62,428 nucleotides of DNA from Phlegmacium glaucopus (Eukaryota > Basidiomycota > Agaricomycetes > Agaricales > Cortinariaceae), in contig MU129988.1 in the NCBI GenBank assembly GCA_015039465.1, positions 1 to 62,428 of the forward strand, in the 5' to 3' direction. Under the pieces are notes generated by a model. It saw only the letters and a program-made list of their open reading frames with translations, was not told the DNA's origin and searched no databases. How positions within the stretch are numbered: position 1 is the stretch's first letter; every line of letters begins with the position of its first letter. The position numbers and the translations under genes were made by a program. Below, piece by piece: positions 11,906-22,787 of the stretch.

Positions 11906-12882
11906 CTATTCGCTCATTTCAGCATCTTCATCAAGAGAAGCCTCTTCCATAATTGATCGCTCTTCAATCTGAACAACATCTCCTGATAAAGCATCCCAAC
12001 GCGAAAGTAGTCCCACCCGGAATGTCACCATCTTTAATCCTGTTAGCTTCAGAAGTTGCGCTTGTTCGCCCGTCAAACTTCGTCCCTTCTGACAGAGCTC
12101 ATGAGGTGCAGTTAACGTCGGAACACCTTTGACCAAAGATGTCGTTAATCCCAGTTTCCGTAGCTGAGGCTCTTCGTTATGAGGAAATGGTTCTGGTGGG
12201 TCGGAATGGTGTCGTAGCACAGGTCCGACGGGTAGGGTGACGGTTCGACTCGCAATGTTCCCTGCGCGAGCATAATCTGGCTGCTGAAAATCAGCGAACC
12301 AATCGATCACCTCTTGTGGTTCTGTGTCCGTGAACAAAAGCCCCACTTGTCCTTTTATTTGCTATTGCTCGAGTTAAGCCTGCGATGCAGAAGGAAAAAA
12401 GTTTTGGTTGCGCACTGTTGCCAGTTTGGACAGACCTAACCGGTGCTCTTCTTCCGGTGTCGTCCCTAGCGCTTTCGCCATCACTGCTCCTCGTCCAAAG
12501 AATATCCTCGCTGAACTGGCAACAAAATTTGAATCGTTGTGCGCTTTTTTTTTAGCACAGAAAAGCAAGGCGTACTCTTTCCACAGGTTTCGGACAGTTT
12601 TTAGATGAGCATTTCGCATAGATCCGACTTCAAAAAGCCAGCAGTACCGCCATTTCTCCGAGTTGGCTTGTAGCTGTAGGATGTGAACGATAGTGAAGAT
12701 GAGGTACTCGATACTAATGATAAATGCAGCCCACCTCAGTCATCATTGCATTTTTGTGCTCCTTCGTCTTTTTGGAGACTTTGGTCAACGATACTATAAA
12801 TTTCAAAGTAATTTTTTAAGCAGGAAATACATTGTTCATTCAGATGAGACTGACCGAGTTTTGAGCGTTTTGACCTGGGCAT
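11906..12882 (-). CDS. MRT4: Ribosome assembly factor Mrt4
   Basis: Nucleolar paralogue of ribosomal stalk protein P0 that occupies the stalk site of the pre-60S particle during assembly. The minus strand reads MPRSKRSKLVSLTKVSKKTKE, then GSMRNAHLKTVRNLW, SARIFFGRGAVMAKALG, KGQVGLLFTDTEP, DYARAGNIASRTVTLPVGP and PQLRKLGL, all characteristic of Mrt4. The first intron interrupts the KLV codon. The third and fourth join WKE to DSAR and KLAT to QIKGQV. A short acidic tail (SLDEDAEMSE) ends the protein. The start codon lies 81 bases from that of deoxyhypusine hydroxylase on the other strand, so the two probably share a promoter. Confidence 0.92.
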
Positions 12883-12963
12883 TGTGGATGGGAGGAGAAG
12901 GACTTCGGCAGGTTTCAAAGTCCGCGGAAGATTATCTGTGATCCCATTCGTAACAATCTTAGC
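12883..12963. promoter_or_regulatory. Putative bidirectional promoter, Mrt4 / deoxyhypusine hydroxylase
   Basis: Only 81 bases separate the two divergent start codons, so both 5' UTRs and promoters must overlap here or extend into the neighbouring genes. No TATA box is visible. Inference from spacing only. Confidence 0.55.
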
Positions 12964-14208
12964 ATGGCTGTCATCGTCTCCTCATCCGACCTTCAAACAC
13001 TTGAAGATCGTCTCCTCAACAAGTCTGGCGATGTTGCACTGCATACACGTTTCCGTGCATTATTTACCTTGAAAAACTTAAAATCCGATGATGCTGTTGA
13101 GATTATCGCGAAAGGTGGGTAGGATACAATAATTTTCCCTATTCAAATTGACAAGTGTCGATGAAGCCTTCAATGATTCTTCGGCCCTGTTGAAACACGA
13201 GCTTGCATACTGCCTTGGTCAAATAAAAAAGACTACTGCACTTCCAACTCTTGAATCCGTCCTGAGGAATAAATCCGAGGATCCTATGGTTCGACATGAG
13301 GTAAGGACGGTGTTTCCAAATGCTGAATAATTTTAATATCATGACCTAGGCAGCTGAGGCAATGGGTGCTATCTCAGACTCATCGTCCATCCCAGTTCTC
13401 AAAGAATTTCTCGCCGATTCTGAAAGAGCCGTCCGGGAAACTTGTGAGATCGCCATCGCTAAAATCGAATGGGATAATTCAACGGAAGGTCAAAAACACA
13501 TTTCAAGTATAAACGAATCTACTATACCGTAAGTGCCATCGTTGCATGTACTTTATGATCCCAACCGATCCATACTTAGCCTATTTGTTTCCATTGATCC
13601 TGCGCCACCAACCTCTGGTTTGCTGTCTGGTACACCGAAACCAGATGATGTGTCGGAAGCTGGTGTTGAACTTCTGCGCAAGGATCTAATCAACACAAAC
13701 CTTCCTCTATTCCAGCGATATCGAGCTATGTTTGCCCTTCGAAATGTCGGCACGCCAGCCGCCATCGATGCTCTTTCTGCAGGCTTTTCGGACGACAGTG
13801 CCCTTTTCAAGTACGTTTCCAACTCTCGTCTACTCACATAAACCTGATGTATCTCATAGACACGAGATTGCGTTCATCTTTGGCCAACTCCTATCTCCTC
13901 ATTCGATTCCTACTCTTTTGAAAGTCCTACAAAACACCAGCGAGTCGGATATGGTTCGTCACGAGGCCGCCGAAGCCTTAGGAGGTATTGCTACACCAGA
14001 GGTGCTACCGCATCTCCGCGAGTGGATGAATAAAGAAGATGCTCCTCGTGTTGTGCGAGAAAGCTGTCAGGTTGCGATTGATATATGGGAGGTTAGGCAG
14101 GCCATAAAATGAGTGATTCGATCGCTGACCATTTTACAGCATGAAAATTCTGATGAATTCCAATATGCAAATGGACTCTCAGGCGCCACTCCGATCGTTG
14201 TGGTATAA
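12964..14208 (+). CDS. LIA1: Deoxyhypusine hydroxylase (HEAT-repeat diiron enzyme)
   Basis: Completes hypusine formation on eIF5A by hydroxylating deoxyhypusine. The protein is built from HEAT-like repeats and carries the His-Glu pairs that bind the two irons: KHELAY, RHEAAEAMG, KHEIAF and [10 protein letters not shown], two per half as in the family. The two halves are linked by a variable region containing [11 protein letters not shown]. Several introns; the last (after W-E, about 14091-14141) leads to a short exon ending in TPIVVV and stop at 14208. Size is close to the usual 300-330 residues. It is divergent from Mrt4. All metal ligands are visible, so it should be active. Confidence 0.93.
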
Positions 14209-15160
14209 AGAGGCAGATCGTAGTTTAATTATCTGTGAGCTGAATGCTAGACGCGAAGTCTCTTTTCACCATAACTGATTGATACACCATACCCCATGGA
14301 GGCCCTGCTTTCCGTTAAACCGAATATCCTACTACAGCCTACTAATGTAAACCTTCCCAGAACTACAGCTTGATACGGTGAGCGCTTGTAAGGCTAGCCG
14401 CCGCTGATTACCCTGAAAATAGCCACTAAGGCTCTAGCAAGTTTTACGCTAAATTACACATTTTTGTCAGTATATAAAATACATTCCCTCTGCCTGTTTA
14501 CATGCTTTGAACCAGGGAACACCCTTGATGTGAAGAAATCCTACATGCAAGCGCTATAGTCCGAAAGAAGCATTCAGAACTTGGGCTTCGTAACCGTCAA
14601 AAATACCAACTTTCACGATCTATCTGTTCAGTTCATTCAAGTCCAGGAAATCTCCTGCTGTCAAGCTTAATCAGGGGTTGCCCAAACGGGCCCTAACACC
14701 TTGGTTTGTCGTACTACCACGAAACAAGTGGATCGGAGCAAACGAGTAAAGTATTAGTAAAATACAGCCCGAGGCATAAATACTGGTCCGGCATGAAACA
14801 GGAGGCAAGAAACACCAGGACTAAACCATGATGCATGAGGCCTGAGGCGCTTCCAAGTGTGGGTTCTTCATAGAATCCTCGACATACAGTCGAAACAATT
14901 ATTTTGAATGTACTCAACTGGATGTGTGTTGTAGTTGCAAAAGATAACCGTACGAGCGTCCTCAGGGTACTTGCCAGAAAAATATTCATTGTGGTTCAGA
15001 ATAAAATCTGAAACTTGAAAGATAATATTCTGAGATATAATTCTGTCTGTACAATTTGGGCATTCAATCAGGGAGTAGCGCATCACATCACATGTGTGAT
15101 AATATCGCCGAGCATCGCCTTTAAAGAACGAAGACCACAACCGCGTTCCATCTAACTACG
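14209..15160. other. Intergenic region, no gene recognised
   Basis: Short open frames only, with no family motif on either strand. Holds the 3' region of deoxyhypusine hydroxylase and the upstream region of the F-box gene. Confidence 0.45.
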
Positions 15161-17170
15161 ATGCCGCCCCAACTTCGTGTTTTTGCAACTAATCCTCGGT
15201 TCGAAGAGAGAGCCAAAATGGATATCTCAACCTCCCTGGCGGCTGTCCTTAAAACCCATCCTCAAATGGCTCCTAAAGAAGCTCTTTGGACCGTAAGAAA
15301 TAAGATGCTCGCAAATAATCCATACCAACCCCCTTCTGATGGTAAATGCCCAATCAACGAGCTGCCCGCAGAGATCTTGGGATATATCTTTAAGGTTGGG
15401 GTCGAGATGGAGGATGAGGAGGATGAGGACGATGGAGATGAGGATGATTGGGAGGATATGTCCGATGACGAAGATGAATACAACGACGATGACGACGACG
15501 ACAACGATATTGATTATGTGAGCACAGGCTCAGCTGGATCCAGCACGTCTTCTACCATCAGTTCTGTCGGTGGCAAAGGCCCTCTTTTCCAGGTCCTCGC
15601 CTCGCATGTATGTCAACATTGGCGAGAAGTCGCTCTTAACTTACATGATCTGTGGACAAGGCTCAACTTCGAAGATACCCTCCAACTCGACAAAACAAAA
15701 GCCTTCATCGATCGTTCACAGGGTCTTCCCCTCAAGATTTTCATTGACTGCGCGCTCCGCGAAGATGTTGATGAGGAGGACCATCCTGACCATCCTCTTT
15801 ACGATCAGAATAAAAAAACACTCAAACAAGTCGAGGATGATGCTTCTGAAAAAGAGCGTTTCTTCTCACAAAACGATCTGATGCAGATCCTCGATCTCAT
15901 CGAGCCAGAGGTATCTCATTGGGGGGAGTTCGATTTCCATGTTAGTACCTATGGTTACGTCCAATTCCTCCTCGCTAGGCTTCACAAACTCCCCAGCGCA
16001 CCACTCCTCAAAAAATTTCACGTGTACCACCATGAGGATTGTGAAGACTACGAATTCTTCAACGGTGATGACAAGACTAGCTACCTTCCCTTCCACGGGA
16101 ATGCACCTTTGCTCGAATCCGCCATCTTCTGGGGTGTCCACATCGATTGGGACAAGTCACTTCCGTTCCTCCAGGGTTTACGTGAATTCGAGTTATCCTA
16201 CCATACCAAAGACGTCCGACCGTCATACGCTACTTTTATACAGATAATCAAAAATTCACCTGATTTGCGCTCTCTGTCGCTCTCCCTTTCAAGCCCCGCT
16301 TTGGATACAGGAGCTCAATTCGACGATAAAGATCAATGGGGTCCAGAACCGTTCGAGATCCCTTCCGTGCACCACCTGACGCTTCAATTTCACGAACCTC
16401 AGTACGCGAGTGCCCTTATCCAACACTTTTATTTTCCCAACCTGCGCAGCCTCACATTGAATTTCGATCAAGAAGATTACAGTTCCTTCGTGCGCAAGCT
16501 CTTGGTCCCCGTTCAAGGCCAATCCAAATCCATCCTTTCTGGACTCGAGAGCCTCAGGATCTTAGGGTTGCCCTGTGATGTAGCTACTGTCGAGGCGATG
16601 CTTCAACAGTTGACAGACCTAAAGGCACTTGATCTGAAATGTTTCGGATCAGAGGAACGTGTGATCTTCAGAAAGCTCATTGATCCATCGGCTGGGCGAA
16701 AAAAACGAGGGGAGACCAAAATCGACGCACAACCCCTTCCGAAAATCTTCTGTCCCGCTCTCGAGACCCTTACCGTCTCTCTTGTCAGTGGCCATCGGGT
16801 CAAAACCCTCGTCATGGCACGCAAAATTGCTGGAGTGCCTCTGAAAACATTGAGGTTAAGTTACGACGATGGTATAACGGTAAAAACGGCGGAATGGCTC
16901 AGGCAAAATACGGAGGTGTTAGAATTTTTCGAGCCTTCGGATTCAGAAGATGAAGTGGAGGTTGACTTGGACGAGAATGGCGGGGATGATGATGATGATG
17001 ATGATGATGACGATGATGAATCGGACGAATCGGATGAGGAGGATGAGGATGAGGAAAGTGAGGGTGAGGATGACGATCTTACTTTGGGGCCTGATGGTGC
17101 TCCTTTACTCAGCCCCGTCGCACAACATCTGAGCAGACGCATTGGACGCGGCCGCTCTGATCTTGATTAG
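15161..17170 (+). CDS. F-box-like protein with acidic low-complexity segments
   Basis: Single-exon gene, 669 residues. An F-box-like start (NELPAEILGYIFKVG, about residues 65-79) is split from its second half (HVCQHWREVALNLHDLW, about 148-164) by roughly 65 residues, mostly Asp/Glu (EDEEDEDDGDEDDWED and similar). The rest resembles leucine-rich repeat-like beta/alpha units (LREFELSYH, LRSLSLSLSS, LRSLTLNF, LKALDLKC). A second acidic run near 595-645 is encoded by a GAT repeat (about 16986-17018). In fungi such proteins are taken to be substrate adaptors of SCF ubiquitin ligases, but whether the interrupted F-box still binds Skp1 is not known. The absence of introns contrasts with its neighbours and fits large, fast-duplicating agaricomycete F-box families. 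Confidence 0.7.
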   Translation: MPPQLRVFATNPRFEERAKMDISTSLAAVLKTHPQMAPKEALWTVRNKMLANNPYQPPSDGKCPINELPAEILGYIFKVGVEMEDEEDEDDGDEDDWEDMSDDEDEYNDDDDDDNDIDYVSTGSAGSSTSSTISSVGGKGPLFQVLASHVCQHWREVALNLHDLWTRLNFEDTLQLDKTKAFIDRSQGLPLKIFIDCALREDVDEEDHPDHPLYDQNKKTLKQVEDDASEKERFFSQNDLMQILDLIEPEVSHWGEFDFHVSTYGYVQFLLARLHKLPSAPLLKKFHVYHHEDCEDYEFFNGDDKTSYLPFHGNAPLLESAIFWGVHIDWDKSLPFLQGLREFELSYHTKDVRPSYATFIQIIKNSPDLRSLSLSLSSPALDTGAQFDDKDQWGPEPFEIPSVHHLTLQFHEPQYASALIQHFYFPNLRSLTLNFDQEDYSSFVRKLLVPVQGQSKSILSGLESLRILGLPCDVATVEAMLQQLTDLKALDLKCFGSEERVIFRKLIDPSAGRKKRGETKIDAQPLPKIFCPALETLTVSLVSGHRVKTLVMARKIAGVPLKTLRLSYDDGITVKTAEWLRQNTEVLEFFEPSDSEDEVEVDLDENGGDDDDDDDDDDDESDESDEEDEDEESEGEDDDLTLGPDGAPLLSPVAQHLSRRIGRGRSDLD

Positions 17171-17951
17171 AGATTTACTTCTGTATGGTGGCAATACTAA
17201 AGATTGTAGCTGTTCTGTTCTGTTCTGTCGTTTCCCTTCTCTCCCTAATCCTGTCCTCCTTTCACTCTAGCTTGAGGGACGCAACGCATTGCCGACATGA
17301 ATTTATCCAACATCTACACATGCGATTTGACTTCTAAATTATATATATATGTAAACATACTTAGAAAGTTAGAAGTCTCTCCAAAATATATCTGAAGTTC
17401 ATAGCGCCGCTAGTCAATCTCATTACGCTCGTCTTACATATATGTGCACAAGGTATGTACGCAGACGCAAAAAGAATTCAATGTCATAATAAAAATACTA
17501 GAGTACAATCGTCAAAACAGGCATTTTAAATAAAAGTCACACAAGACGCAGGTATCGATTTTTGAGGTATCGATATATCGTCAATGATCCCCAAGATAAG
17601 CTATAACGGTAAAAAGGGATCATTGGTTGGGAGTAATTGAGTATATAATTAAGATTTTCAGGACGAATAGCGGTATTGTTGTGATGTGGAGGAGAGCAGG
17701 ATATTCATGTTTGGCCCAGCCAAATGTGGGTTCCTAAAAATCTATGGGTGATAAACTGGCTAGATGGGGAATCCACTGGTGCAAAGAATGATGTTGCAAA
17801 GTGTCGCAATAGCAATGAGTGTTGCCAGAGAAACAAGATGAAAGCGGGACCATGTGGGGGTGCATTCAGGTATCTTGTCCATAGACTACGATCAGAGAAT
17901 GGGAGCAAAAGGGTGGTGATGAAAGCAAGACAAAGTGGAAAGAGAGAGAAT
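17171..17951. other. Intergenic region between convergent genes
   Basis: 3' regions of the F-box gene and of the minus-strand membrane protein gene. AT-rich words (ATATATATA near 17341) only. No coding segment supported. Confidence 0.45.
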
Positions 17952-18998
17952 TTAAGACACCACCATATCAGATTGGTGCATTGTTGGTGTTGGCAATGGG
18001 GGAAGTGTCGGACTCTGAGTAGATTTTGGTTGTCGATAGTTAACTCTTGTCACACCAAACACCATGTTGGGGAGTTCCGGGTCTTCGTCGTCCGCTTCCT
18101 CCTCGTCTCGGTCCGGGTCCGTATTTTCTAAGATTTGATGCTTCTTCTGTGATCTATGCGGCGAAGGCATGGAAATGAATACTGAGAGCTGCAGCATCTC
18201 AACACGGATTTTATAATTCGGTCCTGGGGCTTGTTTTTCCCCATTTGCGTTAGTGTGTACCAGCTCTTCGACATCATGCAACGATTGTCGGCGGAACCGG
18301 GTAAAGAGGTTCGTCATTCTGTTGTGGCCAGAAGATGTAGGCCCTGTTTGAGGGCAGGAGAGGTTTGATGGGTCGCCTGCGGTGGTGAGGACTGTGGAGG
18401 GTTGTATGGTTGTGGTATCATTCGTTGTAGTTTGTTGGACCGCTGGGTTTTCTCTGATCTTGCGTTTAACGAAGACAGGTTGGGCGGAGAGAGGCTAAGG
18501 AGTTTCGATGGCATCAAGAGGGATTTGATGAGCTCGGAGTGCACGGAAATTTTTGACAGATATGTTGAAGAAGGACTGACCATCATCTGATTCCACTTTT
18601 CACCGCCTTCTGTTAGCCACGTATTGATTATCTTTGGTTTTGTGCCCAAACGTTTTTTCTTGGACCCCTGCGCACGTGGTGCTAGTAGCAAGCCCGACCC
18701 TAATGCCTCCTCAAGGCGTCGCTGGTAGCGTCTCCGGAGAATGTACGACCTTAGAACGATGCCGCATGAAACGAAAAGGAGGAGAAAGAGGGTGGCGAGA
18801 AAAGTAACTCTAAAAAAAAAAGAGATTGTGGTGAGAAAATGAATGGGTGGTTGTTAACAGAAAAGTAATAAGTTACAGATAGAGATTGCTGGATGCTTCT
18901 TGACCGGGAGAACGACTTGGGTCAGTGGGGAAAGAGCCAGTGGGGAAAGAGCCAGTGGGGAATGGGCCTGGTCCATCTGGAGGAGAGGTTGAGGACAT
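17952..18998 (-). CDS. Single-pass membrane protein of unknown function
   Basis: Three exons (18877-18998, 18581-18809, 17952-18494) give 297 residues in a consistent frame. The short N-terminal segment is Pro/Ser/Thr-rich with a repeated PFPTGSFPTGSFPT unit, encoded by a 15-base tandem repeat near 18928-18965. One transmembrane helix follows (FLATLFLLLFVSCGIVL), then a basic stop-transfer run (RRRYQRRLEE) and a long, presumably cytosolic, tail with a Ser/Thr-rich linker and an acidic patch (DRDEEEADDEDPE). The topology suggests an extracellular N-terminus without a classical signal peptide. I recognise no domain. The start lies 90 bases from the divergent DUF6533 gene. Confidence 0.7.
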
Positions 18999-19088
18999 GA
19001 GGGGGGAAGGAAAGGAATTTAGATAGAGTGATTGATGGCGAATATTATTTAATTAATATTATAATCTTTCCTCTTCCTTCCCCCCACC
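18999..19088. promoter_or_regulatory. Putative bidirectional promoter of two membrane-protein genes
   Basis: Ninety bases separate the start codons of the minus-strand single-pass protein and the plus-strand DUF6533 protein. Pyrimidine-rich stretches flank an AATATTATTTAATTAATATTAT core. Promoter function is inferred from the spacing. Confidence 0.45.
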
Positions 19089-20581
19089 ATGTCTCTACCT
19101 TTGGATTTACCCAACTCTCTCAATCTCCCCCCGCATTTGAGTGCCCAGAAATATTTTTTCGTATGTACTCTCACAGTCGCGGCCTGGGATACCCTCGTTC
19201 TGTCTCCAAGAACTTGGAGATTATTGAAAACACCAGAATGGCCGGCGCTCAAAGTCCTCTTCCACTTTTTACGATTATTCATGCCAGTCGAGTTCGTGGT
19301 TGTTGGTGAGAATGTCTTCTGTTCATTGATCACCTGCAGTCGTAACTTTGCTCATTGCAGCTATCGCCTTTTTCGACACTAAATGGACCCAATCCGTCAG
19401 TAGCGTATTTGCTTTCTTGTTCTTTCCTTACGTCTTCTTCTAGGCTTGCCAAAAATTCTATCTTTTCGAACCTATTTGCACTGCTATCCTGCTGGCGGCA
19501 ACTTCAGGTCAGCTTTTTTGCCTAATCTCGACCGACTGTCCTCTGAAGGTTGCTATCATGTATAGCGGTCCACGTCATTAGAATTCATGCTATCTACGAT
19601 AGGAACCGCTCTATTCTCTCCGTCATGTCTATCCTCTTTGCTGTTCAAGTCGTCGTAACCGCCATCTGCTGTGCTTTCTACCGATGTATGTCCCATTCTA
19701 TCACTCGTTTATTGTATTGCTTATTCCACTTTCTTCAGCTGTCCCCCTCCTTGATGGCCAGGGATGTATCGCAGGTCCTCGACAATCCTGGGTCGGTATC
19801 TACTGGGTAGCTCCCACCCTCCTTTACTCCGTTTCGGTCAGTATACTCTAGTCTCCATGGCATTCTTATCTTTTATTCTGAATGTTCATCCATCATGCAG
19901 TTCGGTCTCGCGGTCATGCGTTCCGTAGAGTCCCTTCAGTCACGTCCGCTCAGCGCTTGGAAATTGATGCTCCGTGATGGACTGAACCTCTATGGGGTAA
20001 GTCGTCCTCTGACACCAGCTGACACCTTGATCGGAATTACTCTGTAAATAAAACTTAACTTTTTCATAGGCCATTTGGGTAATCAACATGATCAATATGC
20101 TTTTCTGGTTCATCATAAAACCCACTGATGAAAGGGATCCAGTCAGGACTATCGTAACTAGGTCAGTCAGTAGTCTTTACAAAGGATATTTTTTCTAAAT
20201 CATCTACTTTTCAGCATGGCTGCGGTTCTCACAACCTCCATGACTCTCCGCATCATCCTCTCCGTGCGCGGAACCCTCGAACACGGAGGTTCATTCGCTC
20301 TGTCCACTTCTGTGAATAACTCCTCCCGTACCACTCATATCATCTCCGGTCGTTCTGGCAACCCAACCAATATCTCCACTCAACCCCATACATACACTCT
20401 CGATGAGTTACGAACTAAACCAGAAGGCGAGTGGGGCCCGGTTGACCCAGATAACAAGTTTGGCGTTAATAATACTGACCGCAAGAATAACCTGGTGTCT
20501 GAGCATTCCAGGGAGCCGAGTGACCACAGTATGGGTGTGAAGATTACGATTGACAGGAATGTCGATGGATATGGGAAGTAA
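19089..20581 (+). CDS. DUF6533-type multi-pass membrane protein
   Basis: The N-terminal part (HLSAQKYFFVCTLTVAAWDT, then LRLFMPVEFVVV) matches the DUF6533 domain found in basidiomycete membrane proteins of unknown function. At least six short exons encode further hydrophobic helices: PICTAILLAATS, SILFAVQVVVTAICCAFYR, WVAPTLLYSVSFGLAVM, WVINMINMLFWFII and MAAVLTTSMTLRIIL. This makes about seven transmembrane segments, followed by a polar C-terminal tail of about 100 residues. The arrangement is receptor-like, but no ligand or partner is known. Exon joins such as AIAFFDTKWTQS to ACQKFYLFEP keep frame. Confidence 0.78.
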
Positions 20582-21386
20582 TAGTGATCAAGGACCAGTT
20601 GTAAATATAAGTTTGGATTATCTATCGTCGATCTTTGCTTTTTCTCTCTCTCATTTATTGTTGTATTTCTCTCGCGTGGCGAGGATGTCGAGCTGACTGT
20701 TAGTCGAGGAAATGAATACATCCAGGGCGGTCGCAGCAGGCACAACCTCTTGGAGAGTGAATAAATGCAAATTATATAACAGCTCTTATCCTCGTCTGCC
20801 CTATCCGCAACTTTGACGTTTGTATTGACATGAATGCTGATCGAACAATTGTATTCAAGTTACATCTGTACATATTTGACCACGCTAGTTTCGGATTACA
20901 CACGCAATATCAATCCAATAAGCTGGCGGCGTTCAAATTTGGATTCAACTGGTTTTTAGCTCAACATGAGGTAATACACGGTTGCTAAGTTCATTGGAGT
21001 ACTTACTTGGGACCATCCGATTTGAATCAAGTCCAATAATATTCGATATCCATGATTGATATGTGATACATGTCATGCATATCAATTTCTATCTGGCAGA
21101 TCGCTGCGAGGTTGAGTCACCTGGGTACAATTACTCCATACACAGCCATACAACTGGCATTTGGGTGGTAAAGACAAGATACATAGATGGTCTCGTGTCC
21201 CGGAGATGGCGGCTTGTCTAACCTAGTTGTCGTTTGGTAATACTTGTTTCGATTTTATTTAGATTTGAATTCAGAAGCAATGTTGTGAAATCAGGGGTTT
21301 CGTATGTCATTACCATACATTGCAGTGTTGTTTCCACGAAAGAGAAAGCTGCTCAAGAGAAGGAGTCCTATCAACGACAGATCAGC
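20582..21386. other. Intergenic region containing untranslated eIF4G-like sequence at its end
   Basis: No gene in the first 700 bases. From about 21330 the frame of the next gene is already eIF4G-like (STKEKAAQEKESYQRQIS) although no ATG precedes it, which marks the truncation point of an older coding region. Confidence 0.55.
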
Positions 21387-22154
21387 ATGTCTCGAGGTGG
21401 TATCAGCAAGGCCCAGCCTTTGACGTTTGGGCCAAGCAGTGCCTTCGCTGGAAAGAAGGGCGCCGAGAACAAGCGAGAGGCAATCTCGCGAACAAATTCG
21501 AGCTCGAACACGTTCTCAATGCTTAGCAGTCAGGGAGCTGAGGCAAGTGATAAGGGTAAGTCCACATAATAAGATTGGTCATCTACCTTTTTTTTGACAC
21601 TGTTGTCAGACAAAACTGTTACCGAACCCCCTCCACAAACGAAACGTCTTGTTCTCCAACCCCATTCCGTACCTGTGGAAACGACATCACCTGCCGCCGA
21701 ATCGGAGAGCAGCCACTCAGAGGAAGAACTTCAAGAAGCAAGCATCGAGATGACCGAGGAGATGGCCCTGAAGAAGGTCAATGAGGACTTGAAAGAGTTC
21801 TTCTCTGTTCGCAATCTGGAGGAGGCTGAGGTCTACTTCAGCAGCCTACCTTCTCGACATCATCACCTTCTGGTTGACAAGTTTGTGTCGAGTGCCGTTG
21901 AATCCAAGGAAGATGACGCGAAACTTGTGTCGCAATTATTTGCCATTGCCGTCTCGAAGGAACTCTGCTCCGCTGCCTCGTTTGAGCAAGGTCTATCCCC
22001 TGTCGCTGAAATCATCGATGACATTGCTATCGACGCACCGAAAGCACTCCAGTTCTTGGCAATAATGGTCAAAGGTGCTGATTTGGATCAGGAGCGAGTT
22101 TCGAATTTAGCTTCGAAGTCAATGGACAGTGATAAATTTCTTGCTCTCCTATAG
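21387..22154 (+). CDS. 5'-truncated eIF4G-like gene, MA3 domain only
   Basis: Two exons (21387-21555, 21610-22154) encode 237 residues from the first ATG. The protein matches only the C-terminal third of fungal eIF4G: a Ser-rich linker (MSRGGISK, LTFGPSSAFAGKKG, REAISRTNSSSNTFSML) and an MA3 domain (ALKKVNEDLKEFFSVRNLEE, AEVYFSSLPSRHHHLLVDKF, AVSKELCSAASFEQGLSP), ending in SMDSDKFLALL. The eIF4E-binding region and the MIF4G domain, which bind cap-binding protein and eIF4A in full-length eIF4G, are absent. Codons upstream of the ATG continue the eIF4G frame. It is probably a partial duplicate of the true eIF4G gene. It could be an expressed MA3-only modulator or a young pseudogene, though the frame is fully open. 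Confidence 0.8.
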
Positions 22155-22475
22155 TAGTAACTTACGTAAATTCGTGTCTCAAATCTTATCTCTGGTCGCT
22201 CACACATGTCTTTTTTTTTCACTCACTACTACTACTTCCTTCTAGTCTGTATTGTCTGCATACTCTCTTTGTTTATAAGATTTGTTCTTTTTCCCCTCAC
22301 GCTATGCGTGAGATCAGTTTGGTAATAGATGCGAACTTTGGTCCAATACTTACCATATATTGTTTACTCCACAAGTTTCATTTTGTTCCAACGGAGCACC
22401 CATCTCTAGGTCGGATATTGGGCAACGCCTCCTCATCGACATCGCTGAGTGTGCTTCGGCATGCCTACATTCCGC

Positions 22476-22753
22476 ATCAAACATATTTTGGACTTGCGGA
22501 AGCACCTCAACTTTTTACAGAATCCATATTCTATTCTTATAAGTTTTAGCTTCATAACCGTTCATTCTCATCAAACGCCTAACGATAAATAATGACAGTA
22601 CTTTGTAATGGCAAAGTCAAGATATCCTACATCGACTCGCTCTACAATTCTGTCAGCGCCATGACGGTTACTGGATTGGCCACAGTGAACTTGAGTTCCT
22701 TGACTCATTGGAAACAGACCATTCTCTTCTTGCAAGTGTGTCTGGGCAGCCCA
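22476..22753 (+). pseudogene. Fragment of Trk-type potassium transporter
   Basis: The frame beginning at 22590 contains KISYIDSLYNSVSAMTVTGL followed by ATVNLSSLTHWKQTILFLQV, a near-exact match to the first membrane-pore-membrane unit of fungal Trk potassium transporters. It ends at a plausible donor (CCA|GTGAGT, 22753). Upstream, KHLNF (22503-22514) and YRIHILF (from 22516) belong to the same family but sit in different frames one base apart, followed by stops. The next Trk exon is absent: about 35 bases further on lies half of a fold-back repeat. I infer a decayed 5' fragment of a transporter gene. Confidence 0.7.
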
Positions 22754-22787
22754 GTGAGTCCGATTCCTACACTCTGATTAAACAAAT

